Positions 37,599-48,973 of a stretch of DNA of 64,000 nucleotides are shown here, one piece after another. This stretch comes from Sphingomonadaceae bacterium (GTDB taxonomy: Bacteria > Pseudomonadota > Alphaproteobacteria > Sphingomonadales > Sphingomonadaceae), in assembly GCA_024236195.1 (NCBI GenBank), contig JACKKZ010000004.1:496001-560000 (forward strand). Direction: 5' to 3'. Numbering within the stretch: position 1 is the first letter of the stretch; each line of letters opens with the position of its first letter. The notes beneath the pieces were generated by a model. That model was not told the origin of the DNA. It saw only the letters and a list, made by a program, of their open reading frames with translations, and searched no databases. A program made the translations under genes and the position numbers.

Positions 37599-38117
37599 TC
37601 AGTAATCACCCCGGCGGCCGAGTTTTTCGACCCGGCTGTTAACCTGTTCGCGCACTGCAGGGCTGACAAATGGCGCAATTTCGCCGCCAAACATGGCGAT
37701 TTCCTTCACCAGCTTGGACGCAATCGGCTGCAGCGATACATCGGCCATCAGGAAGATGGTGTCGATATTCTCGTTCAGCTGCTGGTTCATGCCCGCCATC
37801 TGGTATTCATATTCAAAGTCCGCGACAGCGCGCAGCCCGCGAATGATGACGCTGGCACCCATTTTCTCTGCCCAGTGCATCAGCAAGGCGTTGAAACCGA
37901 CCACTTCCACATTGTCGATGCCCATTGTGGCCACTTCCGAACGAACCATTTCCATCCGTTCTTCGGGGCTGAACATGGGGTTCTTGCTGGGATTGGTGGT
38001 GACGCCGATAATCAGCTTGTCGACCAGCTTGCTGCCCCGGCGGATAATATCCGCATGGCCCAGCGTGATCGGGTCAAATGTTCCGGGATAGATGCCGATC
38101 CGGTGTGTGGTGCTCAT
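37599..38117 (-). CDS. coaD: Phosphopantetheine adenylyltransferase
   Basis: Penultimate step of coenzyme A synthesis. The 172-aa product has the nucleotidyltransferase motif GIYPGTFDPITLGHADII and VIIRGLRAVADFEYEYQMAGMN in part, both diagnostic. It starts 6 bp after the ispA stop, so xseB, ispA and coaD form an operon. Confidence 0.96.
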   Translation of the reverse strand: MSTTHRIGIYPGTFDPITLGHADIIRRGSKLVDKLIIGVTTNPSKNPMFSPEERMEMVRSEVATMGIDNVEVVGFNALLMHWAEKMGASVIIRGLRAVADFEYEYQMAGMNQQLNENIDTIFLMADVSLQPIASKLVKEIAMFGGEIAPFVSPAVREQVNSRVEKLGRRGDY

Positions 38118-38123
38118 GTCGGG

Positions 38124-39032
38124 TTACCTGTCCCTTTCAACAATGAAACGTGCCAGCGCGGCCAGCAGGCGGGCTTCCTTACCATGTTGGGCCAGATGGC
38201 CAATGGCCTGATCCACCAGTGCGCGCGCCTGCTCGCGGGCTTTCTCTGCCCCCATCAGGCTGACAAATGTCTGCTTGCCCTGCCCTTCATCCTTGCGCAG
38301 GGCCTTGCCAGCTTTTTCCTCGTCCCCTTCATGGTCGAGCAAATCATCGGCAATCTGGAAGGCCAGCCCGATGTCACGGGCATAATTGCGCAAATGGCCC
38401 CTGCCCTCTGGCGCTACATGGCCAAGGATTGCACCCATCTCGACCGATGCAGCGAGCAGCGCGCCCGTCTTGAGTTGCTGCAGGCGGGTAACGGTGTGGA
38501 GGTCATAGTCCTCCATCTCGGCTACGATATCCATCATCTGCCCGCCAGCCATGCCATCCTTGCCGCTGGCGGTGGCGAGCGTCTGGATCAATTCGGCGCG
38601 GACAAAGGGATCGCCGCTGGTGGCCGCGTCAGCCAGGATTTCAAAGGCCAGCGCATGCAGGCAATCCCCCGCCAGCACTGCCGTTGCTTCGTCAAACTGC
38701 TTGTGCACAGTCGGCTTGCCATGACGAAGATCGTCATCATCCATGCAGGGCAAATCATCATGGATCAGCGAATAGGCATGGATCGCTTCGACCGCGCAGC
38801 CCGCCCGCACGGCGGCATCACGGTCAACGCCATACAGCTCTGCCGTGGCGGCAACCAGCAGCGGGCGGACCCGCTTGCCACCACCGATTGCGGCATAGCG
38901 CATGGCCTCTACCAAGGGAGCGCGCGTATCCGCTGGCATGGGCAGGAAGGCGTCAAAGGCCACATCGACCTCTCGCTGGATCCGCCTCAGTGCTTCGCCA
39001 AGCAGGTCTGAATCCGAGCCGACCAGTTCCAT
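38124..39032 (-). CDS. ispA: Farnesyl/polyprenyl diphosphate synthase
   Basis: A trans-prenyl transferase of about 302 aa condensing IPP with allylic diphosphates. It has both Asp-rich motifs: LIHDDLPCMDDDDLRHG and FQIADDLLDHEGDEEKAG, plus GGGKRVRPLL. The chain-length region before the first Asp motif fits farnesyl diphosphate synthase of the IspA type. The ATG at 39032 overlaps the xseB stop; an ATG at 39047 is also possible. Confidence 0.93.
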   Translation of the reverse strand: MELVGSDSDLLGEALRRIQREVDVAFDAFLPMPADTRAPLVEAMRYAAIGGGKRVRPLLVAATAELYGVDRDAAVRAGCAVEAIHAYSLIHDDLPCMDDDDLRHGKPTVHKQFDEATAVLAGDCLHALAFEILADAATSGDPFVRAELIQTLATASGKDGMAGGQMMDIVAEMEDYDLHTVTRLQQLKTGALLAASVEMGAILGHVAPEGRGHLRNYARDIGLAFQIADDLLDHEGDEEKAGKALRKDEGQGKQTFVSLMGAEKAREQARALVDQAIGHLAQHGKEARLLAALARFIVERDR

Positions 39033-39033
39033 G

Positions 39034-39285
39034 TCAGTTGCCTGCATCAAAGGGTTGGGTCGATTGCGCCGATCCATCCGGCCCCTGCACGATCTTGTCG
39101 ATGCGCGCCTGCGCCGCATCCAGCCGTGCCTGGCAATGCGCGCGCAGTTTCTCACCACGCTCATAGAGCGAGATCGAATCGTCCAGCGGCACCTCGCCGC
39201 TTTCCAGCTTGCGAACGACCTCTTCCAAGGCGCGCAGCGCGTCTTCGAAGCTCAATTGCGAAATGTCGGAACCACCTTCACTCAT
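39034..39285 (-). CDS. xseB: Exodeoxyribonuclease VII small subunit
   Basis: An 83-aa helical subunit of ExoVII. The signature LSFEDALRALEEVVRKLESGEVPLDDSISLYERGEKL is present, split here by position (about 9-44). The start at 39285 gives MSEGGSDISQ; an earlier in-frame start at 39309 adds eight residues. It overlaps ispA. Confidence 0.92.
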   Translation of the reverse strand: MSEGGSDISQLSFEDALRALEEVVRKLESGEVPLDDSISLYERGEKLRAHCQARLDAAQARIDKIVQGPDGSAQSTQPFDAGN

Positions 39286-39347
39286 GCGCGTCAGCATTGA
39301 CGGCCCCATTCGCCGGGGTCAAGCTAAGCTGTCTGGGGAGAGCAATC

Positions 39348-39743
39348 ATGAAGTGGATTATCGCCTATATCGCCACCGCTGTGAGCTTTGGTGTGCTCGA
39401 CGCGTTGTGGCTGCGCTGGGCCGGGCCGAATTTCTATCGTCCCGCGATTGGCGAATTGCTGGCCGATTCCTTCCGCGGTGCTCCGGCAGCGGTGTTCTAC
39501 GCGATGTATATTGCCGGGATCGTGTGGTTCGCCATCCGCCCCGGCCTGGCTGGCGGGATTGGGCAGGCAACCCTGAACGGCGCCCTGCTGGGCGCGCTGT
39601 GCTACGCCACATATGATCTGACCAACCAGGCAACGATGAAGGTCTGGCCGGTCCATGTAACGCTGGTGGATATTGTCTGGGGCACCTTTGCCACGGCGCT
39701 GGCGGCGACTATTGCCTGCTGGGTCGCAGCAAGGTTTGGCTGA
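39348..39743 (+). CDS. DUF2177 family membrane protein
   Basis: A 131-aa polytopic protein with four hydrophobic segments and the family pattern FGVLDALWLRWAGPNFYRPAIG near the N terminus and CYATYDLTNQATMKVWP in the middle. The function is unknown. GGGGAG at 39335-39340 marks the ATG. The stop abuts the next start at 39744. Confidence 0.85.
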   Translation: MKWIIAYIATAVSFGVLDALWLRWAGPNFYRPAIGELLADSFRGAPAAVFYAMYIAGIVWFAIRPGLAGGIGQATLNGALLGALCYATYDLTNQATMKVWPVHVTLVDIVWGTFATALAATIACWVAARFG

Positions 39744-40397
39744 ATGTTCATCGGTCATTGGGCCCCTGCCCTCGTTGCCAGCACTCACCCCAAGGCACCC
39801 AAATTATGGATCCTGTTCGTAGGCGGGCAACTGGTCGATTTTGCTTTCTTCACATTCGTCCTGCTCGGGATCGAGCATATGCGGATCGTGCCCGGCATCA
39901 CGAAGATGGTCCCGTTTGACCTTTATCACATGCCGTGGACGCATAGTTTGCTCGGCACCGTTGGCTGGGCCGCCGCGCTGGGGGCGCTTGTATGGTGGCT
40001 GTTGCAAAGCCGCATCGCGGGGCTGTTGGCGGGCGCGGTGGTTGTATCGCATTGGTTGCTCGACCTGCTGGTGCACCGCCAGGACCTGACGCTGGTGGGC
40101 ACGCCGCCGAAGCTGGGTCTCGGCCTGTGGAACCATCCTTGGATTGCCATGCCACTGGAGCTGGGCATCACGCTGGCTGCGCTGCTCTTCTACAAGCGGC
40201 GGACAGAGGGCAAAATGCTGCCTTTCATGGTCATGGCTGGTGTTTTGCTGGTGCTGCAACTGGGCAACTGGTTCGGTGAACAGGCCCGCGAAATGAGCGC
40301 GCAAGTCCCGATCACCGGGCTGGTCGCTTTCACCATACCCGTGCTGCTCGCATGGTGGCTGGGGACAAGCCGAACTTTGCGCGCAACACAGGGCTAG
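39744..40397 (+). CDS. Polytopic membrane protein, DUF457/YdjM-like
   Basis: A 217-aa protein with about six hydrophobic segments. The His/Asp positions MPWTHSLLG and SHWLLDLLVHRQD resemble the membrane-bound metal-dependent hydrolase (YdjM/YbcI, DUF457) pattern. The activity is not established. It starts 1 bp after the DUF2177 stop, so the two are coupled, and precedes purL by 32 bp. Confidence 0.65.
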   Translation: MFIGHWAPALVASTHPKAPKLWILFVGGQLVDFAFFTFVLLGIEHMRIVPGITKMVPFDLYHMPWTHSLLGTVGWAAALGALVWWLLQSRIAGLLAGAVVVSHWLLDLLVHRQDLTLVGTPPKLGLGLWNHPWIAMPLELGITLAALLFYKRRTEGKMLPFMVMAGVLLVLQLGNWFGEQAREMSAQVPITGLVAFTIPVLLAWWLGTSRTLRATQG

Positions 40398-40429
40398 CGA
40401 AGCAGCCTTCTCGGGGTTAAGGGCGCGCT

Positions 40430-42667
<2,238 letters not shown>

Positions 42668-42677
42668 GGCAGGTCCT

Positions 42678-43004
42678 TTGGCCTTCCTCCAGCTCTCCCT
42701 CCACATTTTCGGACATGCCATCGCGCCCTTCCTGCTGGCTTGGCTGATCTGGCGTGACAAATGGTTGCCAGCCGGGGCGCTCATGACTGCCACCATCCTG
42801 ATCGACCTCGATCATTTGCTGGCTGACCCGATCTTTGACCCCAACCGCTGCAGCATCGGCTTCCACCCGCTGCATACTATGTGGGCCGCGTTGGGTTATG
42901 CCGCGTTGCTGCTGGTGCCGAAATGGTGGGTGCGAGCCATTGCGCTCGGCTGCCTGCTACACCTCGCCACCGACAGCGTGGATTGCTGGTTCATGGCGCG
43001 CTAG
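42678..43004 (+). CDS. DUF6122-like small membrane protein
   Basis: A 108-aa product with three hydrophobic segments and the pattern ILIDLDHLLADPIFDPNRC followed by IGFHPLHT, with conserved Asp and His residues like membrane-bound metal-dependent hydrolases. A TTG start at 42678, with GAGGCAGG just before it, gives MAFLQLSLHIFGHA; no ATG fits. It begins 10 bp after purL, so it is probably co-transcribed. Confidence 0.7.
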   Translation: MAFLQLSLHIFGHAIAPFLLAWLIWRDKWLPAGALMTATILIDLDHLLADPIFDPNRCSIGFHPLHTMWAALGYAALLLVPKWWVRAIALGCLLHLATDSVDCWFMAR

Positions 43005-43012
43005 GAAGCGCC

Positions 43013-43699
43013 ATGGCCGAGATTCAGCATCCCTACCCCAGCCTGCCTGACCTGTCTGATGAGGAGCGCATCGCCCGCGCGCAAGCGGGGTTCGAGCGCT
43101 TGCGCACCCGCCGCTCCTGCCGGGCCTTTGCCGATACGCCGGTTCCGCGTGAAGTGATCGAGGCTGCCATCAGGGCGGCGGGAACTGCACCCAATGGGGC
43201 CAACCACCAGCCGTGGCATTTTGCGGTGGTTGGATCGCCAGAGAAAAAGCGCGCCATCCGTGAAGCAGCCGAAGCAGAGGAACGGCGCTTCTACGGGGCG
43301 GATGGCGATGCCCCCAAGGCAAGTGAAGAATGGCTCGGCGCGCTGGAGCCTTTGGGAACGGACGACCAGAAGCCGTTCCTTGAGACGGCACCATGGCTCG
43401 TGGTCTGCTTCGCCCAGCGCAAGGGCGGGATCGCCGAGGATGGGCAGACGCAGAATTACTACGTCAATGAAAGCGTCGGGATCGCTTGCGGGATGCTCAT
43501 TGCGACGCTGCATGAGGCGGGCCTTGCCACACTCACTCACACGCCCAGCCCGATGGGCTTCCTGCGCGACATATGCGGGCGTCCCGAATGGGAAAAGCCA
43601 CTGATGATTGTCGTGGTTGGCCACCCGGCAGACAATGCCACCGTGCCGGACCATGCCTTGCAGAAGAAGCCGCTGGAACAGATCGCTAGCTGGCTCTGA
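43013..43699 (+). CDS. Nitroreductase family protein
   Basis: A 228-aa FMN-dependent oxidoreductase. RTRRSCRAFADTPVPREVI and AAIRAAGTAPNGANHQPWHF are the N-terminal FMN-binding motifs, and the C-terminal GHPAD segment is typical. The substrate is unknown. AGGAAG precedes the ATG at 43013. It is convergent with the COQ4 gene, 3 bp apart. Confidence 0.9.
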   Translation: MAEIQHPYPSLPDLSDEERIARAQAGFERLRTRRSCRAFADTPVPREVIEAAIRAAGTAPNGANHQPWHFAVVGSPEKKRAIREAAEAEERRFYGADGDAPKASEEWLGALEPLGTDDQKPFLETAPWLVVCFAQRKGGIAEDGQTQNYYVNESVGIACGMLIATLHEAGLATLTHTPSPMGFLRDICGRPEWEKPLMIVVVGHPADNATVPDHALQKKPLEQIASWL

Positions 43700-43702
43700 C
43701 AA

Positions 43703-44545
43703 TCAGGCCGCAGCCAGCTCCTTGCGCGGGGCCAGCAGGTCAAACGGATCAATCCCCTTGGCCCGCCATTCCTCGTGGCATTGCTGGTAAAGCTTGGGCG
43801 GCGTGATGTCCATCGCCTTGCGCGCTTCCTCCAGCGGCTGTTTGAGCAGGTCGCGGATCGACATTTCAGCGACGCGCGGACAGGCTTTCCCCAACCTCTG
43901 CCCTTCGCGCACCGCGGCCATGACCGGTGCACCGTCTGCAAAGTTCTTCATCATATGCAGCCCACCAGCATAGGCGATGAAGAGATTGCCCAACCCGCCA
44001 TTCTGGCCGTGGCTGAATGCAAGCACACATTGCTCACCCAACGCGTCGCGGCTGTAGCCGGTCAGCACATGCAGCAAGTCATGTGTGTCCCGATACCGAT
44101 TCAGATACCACTCGAACAAATCGCCATATTTGGGCCTGTCCGCCTGGAATTTGTCATATTCGGCCACCAGCCCTGCTGCGGTCAGCCCCTGGCTTTCCAT
44201 GAAGTCCAGATAGGCATGGGCCACGCTGCCCTGTGGCAATTTGCGCAGCGCATCATGATCGTCGAGCAAATCCGGCAGATAAGGTTCGGTCTCGCGGATA
44301 CGCTGGCCAGTGGCACTGAGAACGAAACGGCGTGAACGCGCCTCCAGATCACGCGAGGGAAGCGATTCGAAAATCTTGAACACTTCCTCGGTGTTTTCCT
44401 TGTCTTTCAGCAATTGCCGGAAATGGTGCCACGCCTTCAACGGGCGCAACTTCAATTGCTGGCGATCGGGGTGGAACACCAGTGTCCCGTCTGGCGCGGT
44501 TTCCGCGACCGGGCTGGTCGCGGCGGGATGGGATGCTTCGCTCAT
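43703..44545 (-). CDS. COQ4-family ubiquinone biosynthesis protein
   Basis: A 280-aa product of the COQ4 family, which acts in ubiquinone synthesis (in yeast as a scaffold; decarboxylase/hydroxylase activity has been proposed). The metal-binding motif HDLLHVLTGYSRDALGEQ (HDxxH with a downstream Glu) is present. The start at 44545 (MSEASHP) has GGAAG close in front. Confidence 0.87.
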   Translation of the reverse strand: MSEASHPAATSPVAETAPDGTLVFHPDRQQLKLRPLKAWHHFRQLLKDKENTEEVFKIFESLPSRDLEARSRRFVLSATGQRIRETEPYLPDLLDDHDALRKLPQGSVAHAYLDFMESQGLTAAGLVAEYDKFQADRPKYGDLFEWYLNRYRDTHDLLHVLTGYSRDALGEQCVLAFSHGQNGGLGNLFIAYAGGLHMMKNFADGAPVMAAVREGQRLGKACPRVAEMSIRDLLKQPLEEARKAMDITPPKLYQQCHEEWRAKGIDPFDLLAPRKELAAA

Positions 44546-44609
44546 GACTTCCAACTAACTGCTGACAGTGATGTAAGCATAGCCGAAGCTGGTTAACGCG
44601 CCAAGTAGA

Positions 44610-45491
44610 TCAGCTGGCCCAATCGCTTTCGGGAATGCCGAGGAGCTTGAGCACCGATGTCAAATCCCCGAAATCAATCGAGCCATTGGCTGCCGCTCGC
44701 GCCTTGGGCTTGGCCCGATAGGCCACGCCGTAGGTCGCGACTTCGAGCATCGGGATATCATTCGCCCCGTCTCCGGTTGCCAGTGACGCAATGCCTGCGC
44801 CCAACCCGGCTGCTTCTTCTTCCAGCACCTTCTGCTTTACCGAGCTGTCAGTAATCGCGCCCACCAGTCCCCCGGTCAGCGTCCCTCCGGAGACATCGAG
44901 GCGATTGCCGACAACCCGCTCGAAGCCAAGCATTTCTGCGACAGGGTCAGCGAAATGATGGAAGCCGCCGGTGACCAGCACTGTCCTGCAACCCTGCGCG
45001 CGCAAGGTTGCAACCAGCGTGCGGGCACCTTCCACCGGGCGGATCCGCTCGGCGAGGCATTGGCTGATGGCGCCTTCGCTCAACCCTTCAAGCAGGCCAA
45101 CGCGCTCCCGCAGGGCAGACTCGAAGTCCAGCTCCCCCTGCATGGCGCGTTCCGTGATGTCGGCGATCTTGTCCTTCAAACCAGCGTAGTCGGCCAGCTC
45201 GTCAATACATTCCTGCCCGATCATGGTGGAATCCATGTCCGACACGAACAGTTGCGGCACCCGCGGCTCGTGGTCAGTCACCAGCATGTCTGACGGGCTG
45301 AAATGTGCATCCAGCAACGCGCGCAGTCTGGCCGGGTCACCAACCGGCAACGATATCTGCACTACATCGCCATCGCCTTCGAGCAGCCGCGCCATCGCGA
45401 CAGCCATGCCTTCGCCTTCCAATGCGGCGATGGCGGCATCAAGCTGACTTTCAAGGCTGGCCTTCTCTGCTATCAGCCGGGCTATGAGCAC
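44610..45491 (-). CDS. serB: Phosphoserine phosphatase
   Basis: Final step of serine synthesis. A HAD-family enzyme with nucleophile motif VSDMDSTMIGQECIDE, motif II VLVTGGF and motif IV GDGANDIPML, preceded by an ACT-like N-terminal domain. From the GTG at 45491 (CGGAG 9 bp before) it is 293 aa and begins MLIARLIAEK; an ATG at 45527 would overlap miaA by 44 bp. It is divergent from miaA with overlapping starts. Confidence 0.93.
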   Translation of the reverse strand: MLIARLIAEKASLESQLDAAIAALEGEGMAVAMARLLEGDGDVVQISLPVGDPARLRALLDAHFSPSDMLVTDHEPRVPQLFVSDMDSTMIGQECIDELADYAGLKDKIADITERAMQGELDFESALRERVGLLEGLSEGAISQCLAERIRPVEGARTLVATLRAQGCRTVLVTGGFHHFADPVAEMLGFERVVGNRLDVSGGTLTGGLVGAITDSSVKQKVLEEEAAGLGAGIASLATGDGANDIPMLEVATYGVAYRAKPKARAAANGSIDFGDLTSVLKLLGIPESDWAS

Positions 45492-46431
45492 TGGGGACAC
45501 TCCGAGATTGAATGAGGTCGCGCTCATTGCAGGGCCGACCGCCAGCGGCAAGAGCGATTGTGCGGTCGAGCTGGCGTTGGCGCTGGAAAAGCAGGGGCGG
45601 CGCGGCGTGGTGCTCAATGCCGACAGTGCGCAGGTCTATGCTGATCTGTCGGTGCTCAGCGCGCGCCCTTCGCAGGATGATATGCGCGGGGTGGAACATC
45701 GCCTGTTCGGCGCATGGGATGGCGCAGAGCCCTGTTCCGCAGCCGATTGGGCCAAGGCCGCGAAGCGTGAGATTGCGGCGCTGCATGACGAAGGGGCAGT
45801 GCCAATTCTTGTTGGCGGGACCGGCCTCTATATGCGCACCTTGCTCGACGGGATCGCGCCGGTTCCCGAAATTGCACCCGATATCCGCGCCGAAGTGCGT
45901 GCCCTGACGCAGGAAGATGCACGGGCAGCGCTGGAACGTGAGGACCCGGATGCTGCCGCGCGCCTCGGACCGGCAGACAGTGCCCGGACCTGCCGTGCGC
46001 TCGAAGTCGTTCGATCCACCGGCCATACGCTCGCTAACTGGCAGTCACGCAAGGAGGGCGGGATTGGCGAAGATATCACCTTGCACCCGCTGGTGCTGCT
46101 GCCACCGCGGGATTGGCTCTATGAGCGCTGCGACCGGCGCTTTGCCCTGATGTTGGAAGGCGGTGCAGTGGCAGAGGTGGAGGCCCTCCTGGCCCGCCAG
46201 TTGGACCCTGCCCTACCTGTCATGCGCGCTATCGGAGTTCCGGAAATCGCTGCGTGGCTAGCCGGAGACACGGATCGTGACAGGATGATTGCCGCAGGAC
46301 AGCAGGCAACCCGTAACTATGCCAAGCGGCAATATACGTGGTTTCGCCGCCAACCACCGATTGACTGGCCGCGAAACGAGTTAGAAAAATGTGACATTGA
46401 ACGTCATTTTGCAACTTTATTACGCCATTAA
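45484..46431 (+). CDS. miaA: tRNA dimethylallyltransferase
   Basis: Adds the isopentenyl group to adenosine 37 of UNN-reading tRNAs. The 315-aa protein has a P-loop (LIAGPTASGKSDCAVELA), LNADSAQVYADLSVLSARP and the C-terminal KRQYTWFRR motif. The start at 45484 overlaps the probable serB start (45491) on the other strand by 8 bp. Confidence 0.95.
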   Translation: MSTGDTPRLNEVALIAGPTASGKSDCAVELALALEKQGRRGVVLNADSAQVYADLSVLSARPSQDDMRGVEHRLFGAWDGAEPCSAADWAKAAKREIAALHDEGAVPILVGGTGLYMRTLLDGIAPVPEIAPDIRAEVRALTQEDARAALEREDPDAAARLGPADSARTCRALEVVRSTGHTLANWQSRKEGGIGEDITLHPLVLLPPRDWLYERCDRRFALMLEGGAVAEVEALLARQLDPALPVMRAIGVPEIAAWLAGDTDRDRMIAAGQQATRNYAKRQYTWFRRQPPIDWPRNELEKCDIERHFATLLRH

Positions 46432-46434
46432 GGG

Positions 46435-46464
46435 TTGACAAGATATATAATGACCGCCTAACCG
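46435..46464 (+). promoter_or_regulatory. Probable ilvB promoter
   Basis: TTGACA (46435-46440), an 18-bp spacer and TAACCG (46459-46464), starting 3 bp past the miaA stop. The -10 is weak but resembles the other promoters here (TAAAGG, TAGTGG). A TATAAT at 46446-46451 has no matching -35. Confidence 0.4.
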
Positions 46465-46473
46465 CCCCTCGAC

Positions 46474-46546
46474 GCCGGGTTGCTTCCGGCACCGAGATAA
46501 TGGAGAGGCGACCCGGTGCGATCCAATCGTGCCGGGTCGGTTTTTT
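46474..46546 (+). promoter_or_regulatory. Probable ilvB transcription attenuator
   Basis: A terminator-like hairpin (stem 46509-46516 with 46532-46539, inner stem 46519-46522 with 46526-46529) is followed by TTTTTT at 46541-46546 and lies 27 bp before the ilvB start. A preceding hairpin (46474-46478 with 46486-46490) has CCGGGT (46475-46480), complementary to ACCCGG (46511-46516) of the terminator stem, so the two folds exclude each other. No Ile/Leu/Val-rich leader peptide was found. Confidence 0.6.
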
Positions 46547-46572
46547 CCGGCATAGTGAAGAAGGAATTTCCC

Positions 46573-48333
46573 GTGGCCGAGGAACGTAGCGGCGCCGCCA
46601 TATTGGTTGAAAGCCTGGTCAAGCAGGGGGTCGAATTCGTGTTCGGCTATCCCGGCGGGGCCGTGCTGCCGATCTATGACGAATTGTTCGAAGACAAGCG
46701 CATTCGCCATATCCTCGTCCGTCAGGAAGGCGGCGCAGCCCATGCGGCGGAAGGCTATGCCCGCTCGACCGGCAAGCCGGGCGTCGTGCTGGTCACCTCT
46801 GGCCCCGGCGCGACCAATGCCGTGACCGGAATCGCTGACGCTTTCCTCGACTCCATCCCCATGGTCGTCATCACCGGCCAGGTCCCGACCGGTCTGATCG
46901 GCAGCGATGCGTTTCAGGAAGCGGACACGATTGGCATCACCCGCCATTGCAGCAAGCATAACTACCTTGTGAAGGACCCGGAGGACCTTGCTGCGACAAT
47001 CGAGGAAGCGTTCCGCATCGCCACCACGGGCCGCCCCGGCCCGGTGGTGATCGACATTCCCAAGGATGTGCAGATCGCCGTTGGCAGCTGGGGCAGCGAG
47101 AGTTCGGCCAATGGCAAGCCCCATCGCTACAACCCGCCCATGCTGGGCGCGCCGGAAGATATTATCGACGCGGTTGAAATGATTGCGGCGGCGGAACGCC
47201 CCATTTTCTACACGGGCGGCGGAATCATCAATTCCGGCCCGCGCGCAAGCGAATTGCTGCGCCAGTTGCAGGATCTGACCGGCGCCCCGGTTACCTCCAC
47301 CCTCATGGGCCTTGGCGCGTTCCCCGCTGACCACCCCGATTGGCTGGGCATGTTGGGCATGCACGGCACCTATGAAGCCAATCTGGCCATGAATAAGTGC
47401 GACCTGATGGTCTGCATCGGTGCTCGCTTTGACGACCGTGTCACGGGCAGGCTCGATGCTTTCAGCCCGGATTCGAAGAAAATCCACATCGACATTGACC
47501 GCTCGTCCATCAACAAGACCGTGCCTGTTGACCTGCCGATCATTGGCGATTGCGCCCATGTGCTGGAACAGATGATTTCCGTCTGGGGTGGCCGCAAGGC
47601 GCAGGACCTCGGTGAATGGAAGGCCCGGATCGAAGGCTGGCGCGCACGCGAATGCCTTGCCTATCCGGAGAAGGCCAAGCCGGGCGATTTCGAAATCATG
47701 CCGCAAAAGGCAATTGAGCGCCTGTTTGCGCTGACCAGACATCGCGACCCGATCATCTCGACCGAGGTTGGCCAGCACCAGATGTGGGCGGCGCAATATT
47801 TCCACTTCTTCAGCCCGAACAAATGGCTCACCAGCGGCGGACTTGGCACGATGGGCTATGGCCTGCCCGCCGCTATCGGTGCGCAGCTCGGCAATCCGGA
47901 TGATCTGGTGATCGACATTGCCGGTGAAGCTTCGATCCAGATGAATATCCAGGAGCTTGGCACCGCCAGCCAGTTCCGCCTGCCGGTGAAGGTGTTCATT
48001 CTCAATAATGAATACATGGGCATGGTCCGCCAGTGGCAGGAACTGACCTATGAAAGCCGCTATTCCAACTCCTACAGCGATAGCCTGCCGGACTTTGTGA
48101 AGCTGGCGGAAAGCTATGGCTGGAAGGGTATCCGTATCGAGAAGGAAGCCGATCTCGACGCCGGGATCCAGGCCATGCTCGATTATGACGGCCCCGTGAT
48201 CGTTGATTGCTGCGTATCGAAGGAAGCCAATTGCTTCCCGATGATCCCCAGCGGCGCGGCGCATACGGACATGCTACTCTATGGTGACCAGGTTGCTGGT
48301 ACCATGGATGATGAAGCCAAGGCGCTGGTCTAA
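46573..48333 (+). CDS. ilvB: Acetolactate synthase large subunit
   Basis: First common step of branched-chain amino acid synthesis (ThDP- and FAD-dependent). The 586-aa protein has the ThDP Glu in FGYPGGAVLPIYDEL and the C-terminal ThDP/Mg motif IDIAGEASIQMNIQELGTA. Here GE replaces the usual GD before the Ala-Ser. The GTG start at 46573 is set by AAGGA 8 bp before; an in-frame GTG at 46516 lies inside the terminator hairpin. ilvN follows after 11 bp. Confidence 0.95.
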   Translation: MAEERSGAAILVESLVKQGVEFVFGYPGGAVLPIYDELFEDKRIRHILVRQEGGAAHAAEGYARSTGKPGVVLVTSGPGATNAVTGIADAFLDSIPMVVITGQVPTGLIGSDAFQEADTIGITRHCSKHNYLVKDPEDLAATIEEAFRIATTGRPGPVVIDIPKDVQIAVGSWGSESSANGKPHRYNPPMLGAPEDIIDAVEMIAAAERPIFYTGGGIINSGPRASELLRQLQDLTGAPVTSTLMGLGAFPADHPDWLGMLGMHGTYEANLAMNKCDLMVCIGARFDDRVTGRLDAFSPDSKKIHIDIDRSSINKTVPVDLPIIGDCAHVLEQMISVWGGRKAQDLGEWKARIEGWRARECLAYPEKAKPGDFEIMPQKAIERLFALTRHRDPIISTEVGQHQMWAAQYFHFFSPNKWLTSGGLGTMGYGLPAAIGAQLGNPDDLVIDIAGEASIQMNIQELGTASQFRLPVKVFILNNEYMGMVRQWQELTYESRYSNSYSDSLPDFVKLAESYGWKGIRIEKEADLDAGIQAMLDYDGPVIVDCCVSKEANCFPMIPSGAAHTDMLLYGDQVAGTMDDEAKALV

Positions 48334-48344
48334 GGTCAGGACAG

Positions 48345-48863
48345 ATGATGAAAATCGCACAAGCCCATACCGAGCGCCACGTGCTCGCCATCACCGTCGA
48401 CAACGAAGCCGGGATTCTCGCCAAGATCGCCGGGCTGTTCACCGCGCGCGGCTACAATATCGACAGCCTGACCGTGGCCGATATCAGCGAGAACCACGCG
48501 GTCAGCCGGATCACCATTGTCACCAATGGTCCGCCGCAAGTGATCGACCAGATCGAAGCGCAGCTGGAACGGCTCGTGCCCGTGCACAAGGTTGTCGATC
48601 TCACCGCGGCCGGACCGCATGTGGAGCGTGAACTGGCGCTGGTGAAAGTCTCCGGCACTGGTGAAAAGCGCGTTGAGGCCCTGCGCCTCGCCGATATTTT
48701 CCGTGCCCGCCCGGTCGATACCACGACGGAAAGCTTTATCTTCGAAATCACCGGCCCACCGGACAAGGTGGACAGCTTCATCGCCCTGATGCGCGATCTT
48801 GGCCTGGTCGAAGTCGGCCGCACCGGCATCGTCGGCATGATGCGCGGCGCGGAAGGTAGCTAA
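48345..48863 (+). CDS. ilvN: Acetolactate synthase small regulatory subunit
   Basis: The regulatory subunit that confers valine feedback inhibition. The 172-aa IlvH-type product has an N-terminal ACT domain (HVLAITVDNEAGILAKIAGLF, then IDSLTVA) and a C-terminal ACT-like half. It is co-transcribed with ilvB. Confidence 0.95.
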   Translation: MMKIAQAHTERHVLAITVDNEAGILAKIAGLFTARGYNIDSLTVADISENHAVSRITIVTNGPPQVIDQIEAQLERLVPVHKVVDLTAAGPHVERELALVKVSGTGEKRVEALRLADIFRARPVDTTTESFIFEITGPPDKVDSFIALMRDLGLVEVGRTGIVGMMRGAEGS

Positions 48864-48973
48864 ATCCTGTCAGGGTTTACGAGACCTTAAGGCTCCGGCT
48901 CCATAGGTTTGCATGAACGCACAATCCGGCACCGCCCGGACAGCCAGCGTTATGCAGATGAAGAGCCGGACCG

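Noticed and set aside
46446..46451. TATAAT as the ilvB -10 box
   Set aside because: It is only 5 bp from TTGACA and has no -35 at a usable distance, so TTGACA with TAACCG was preferred.
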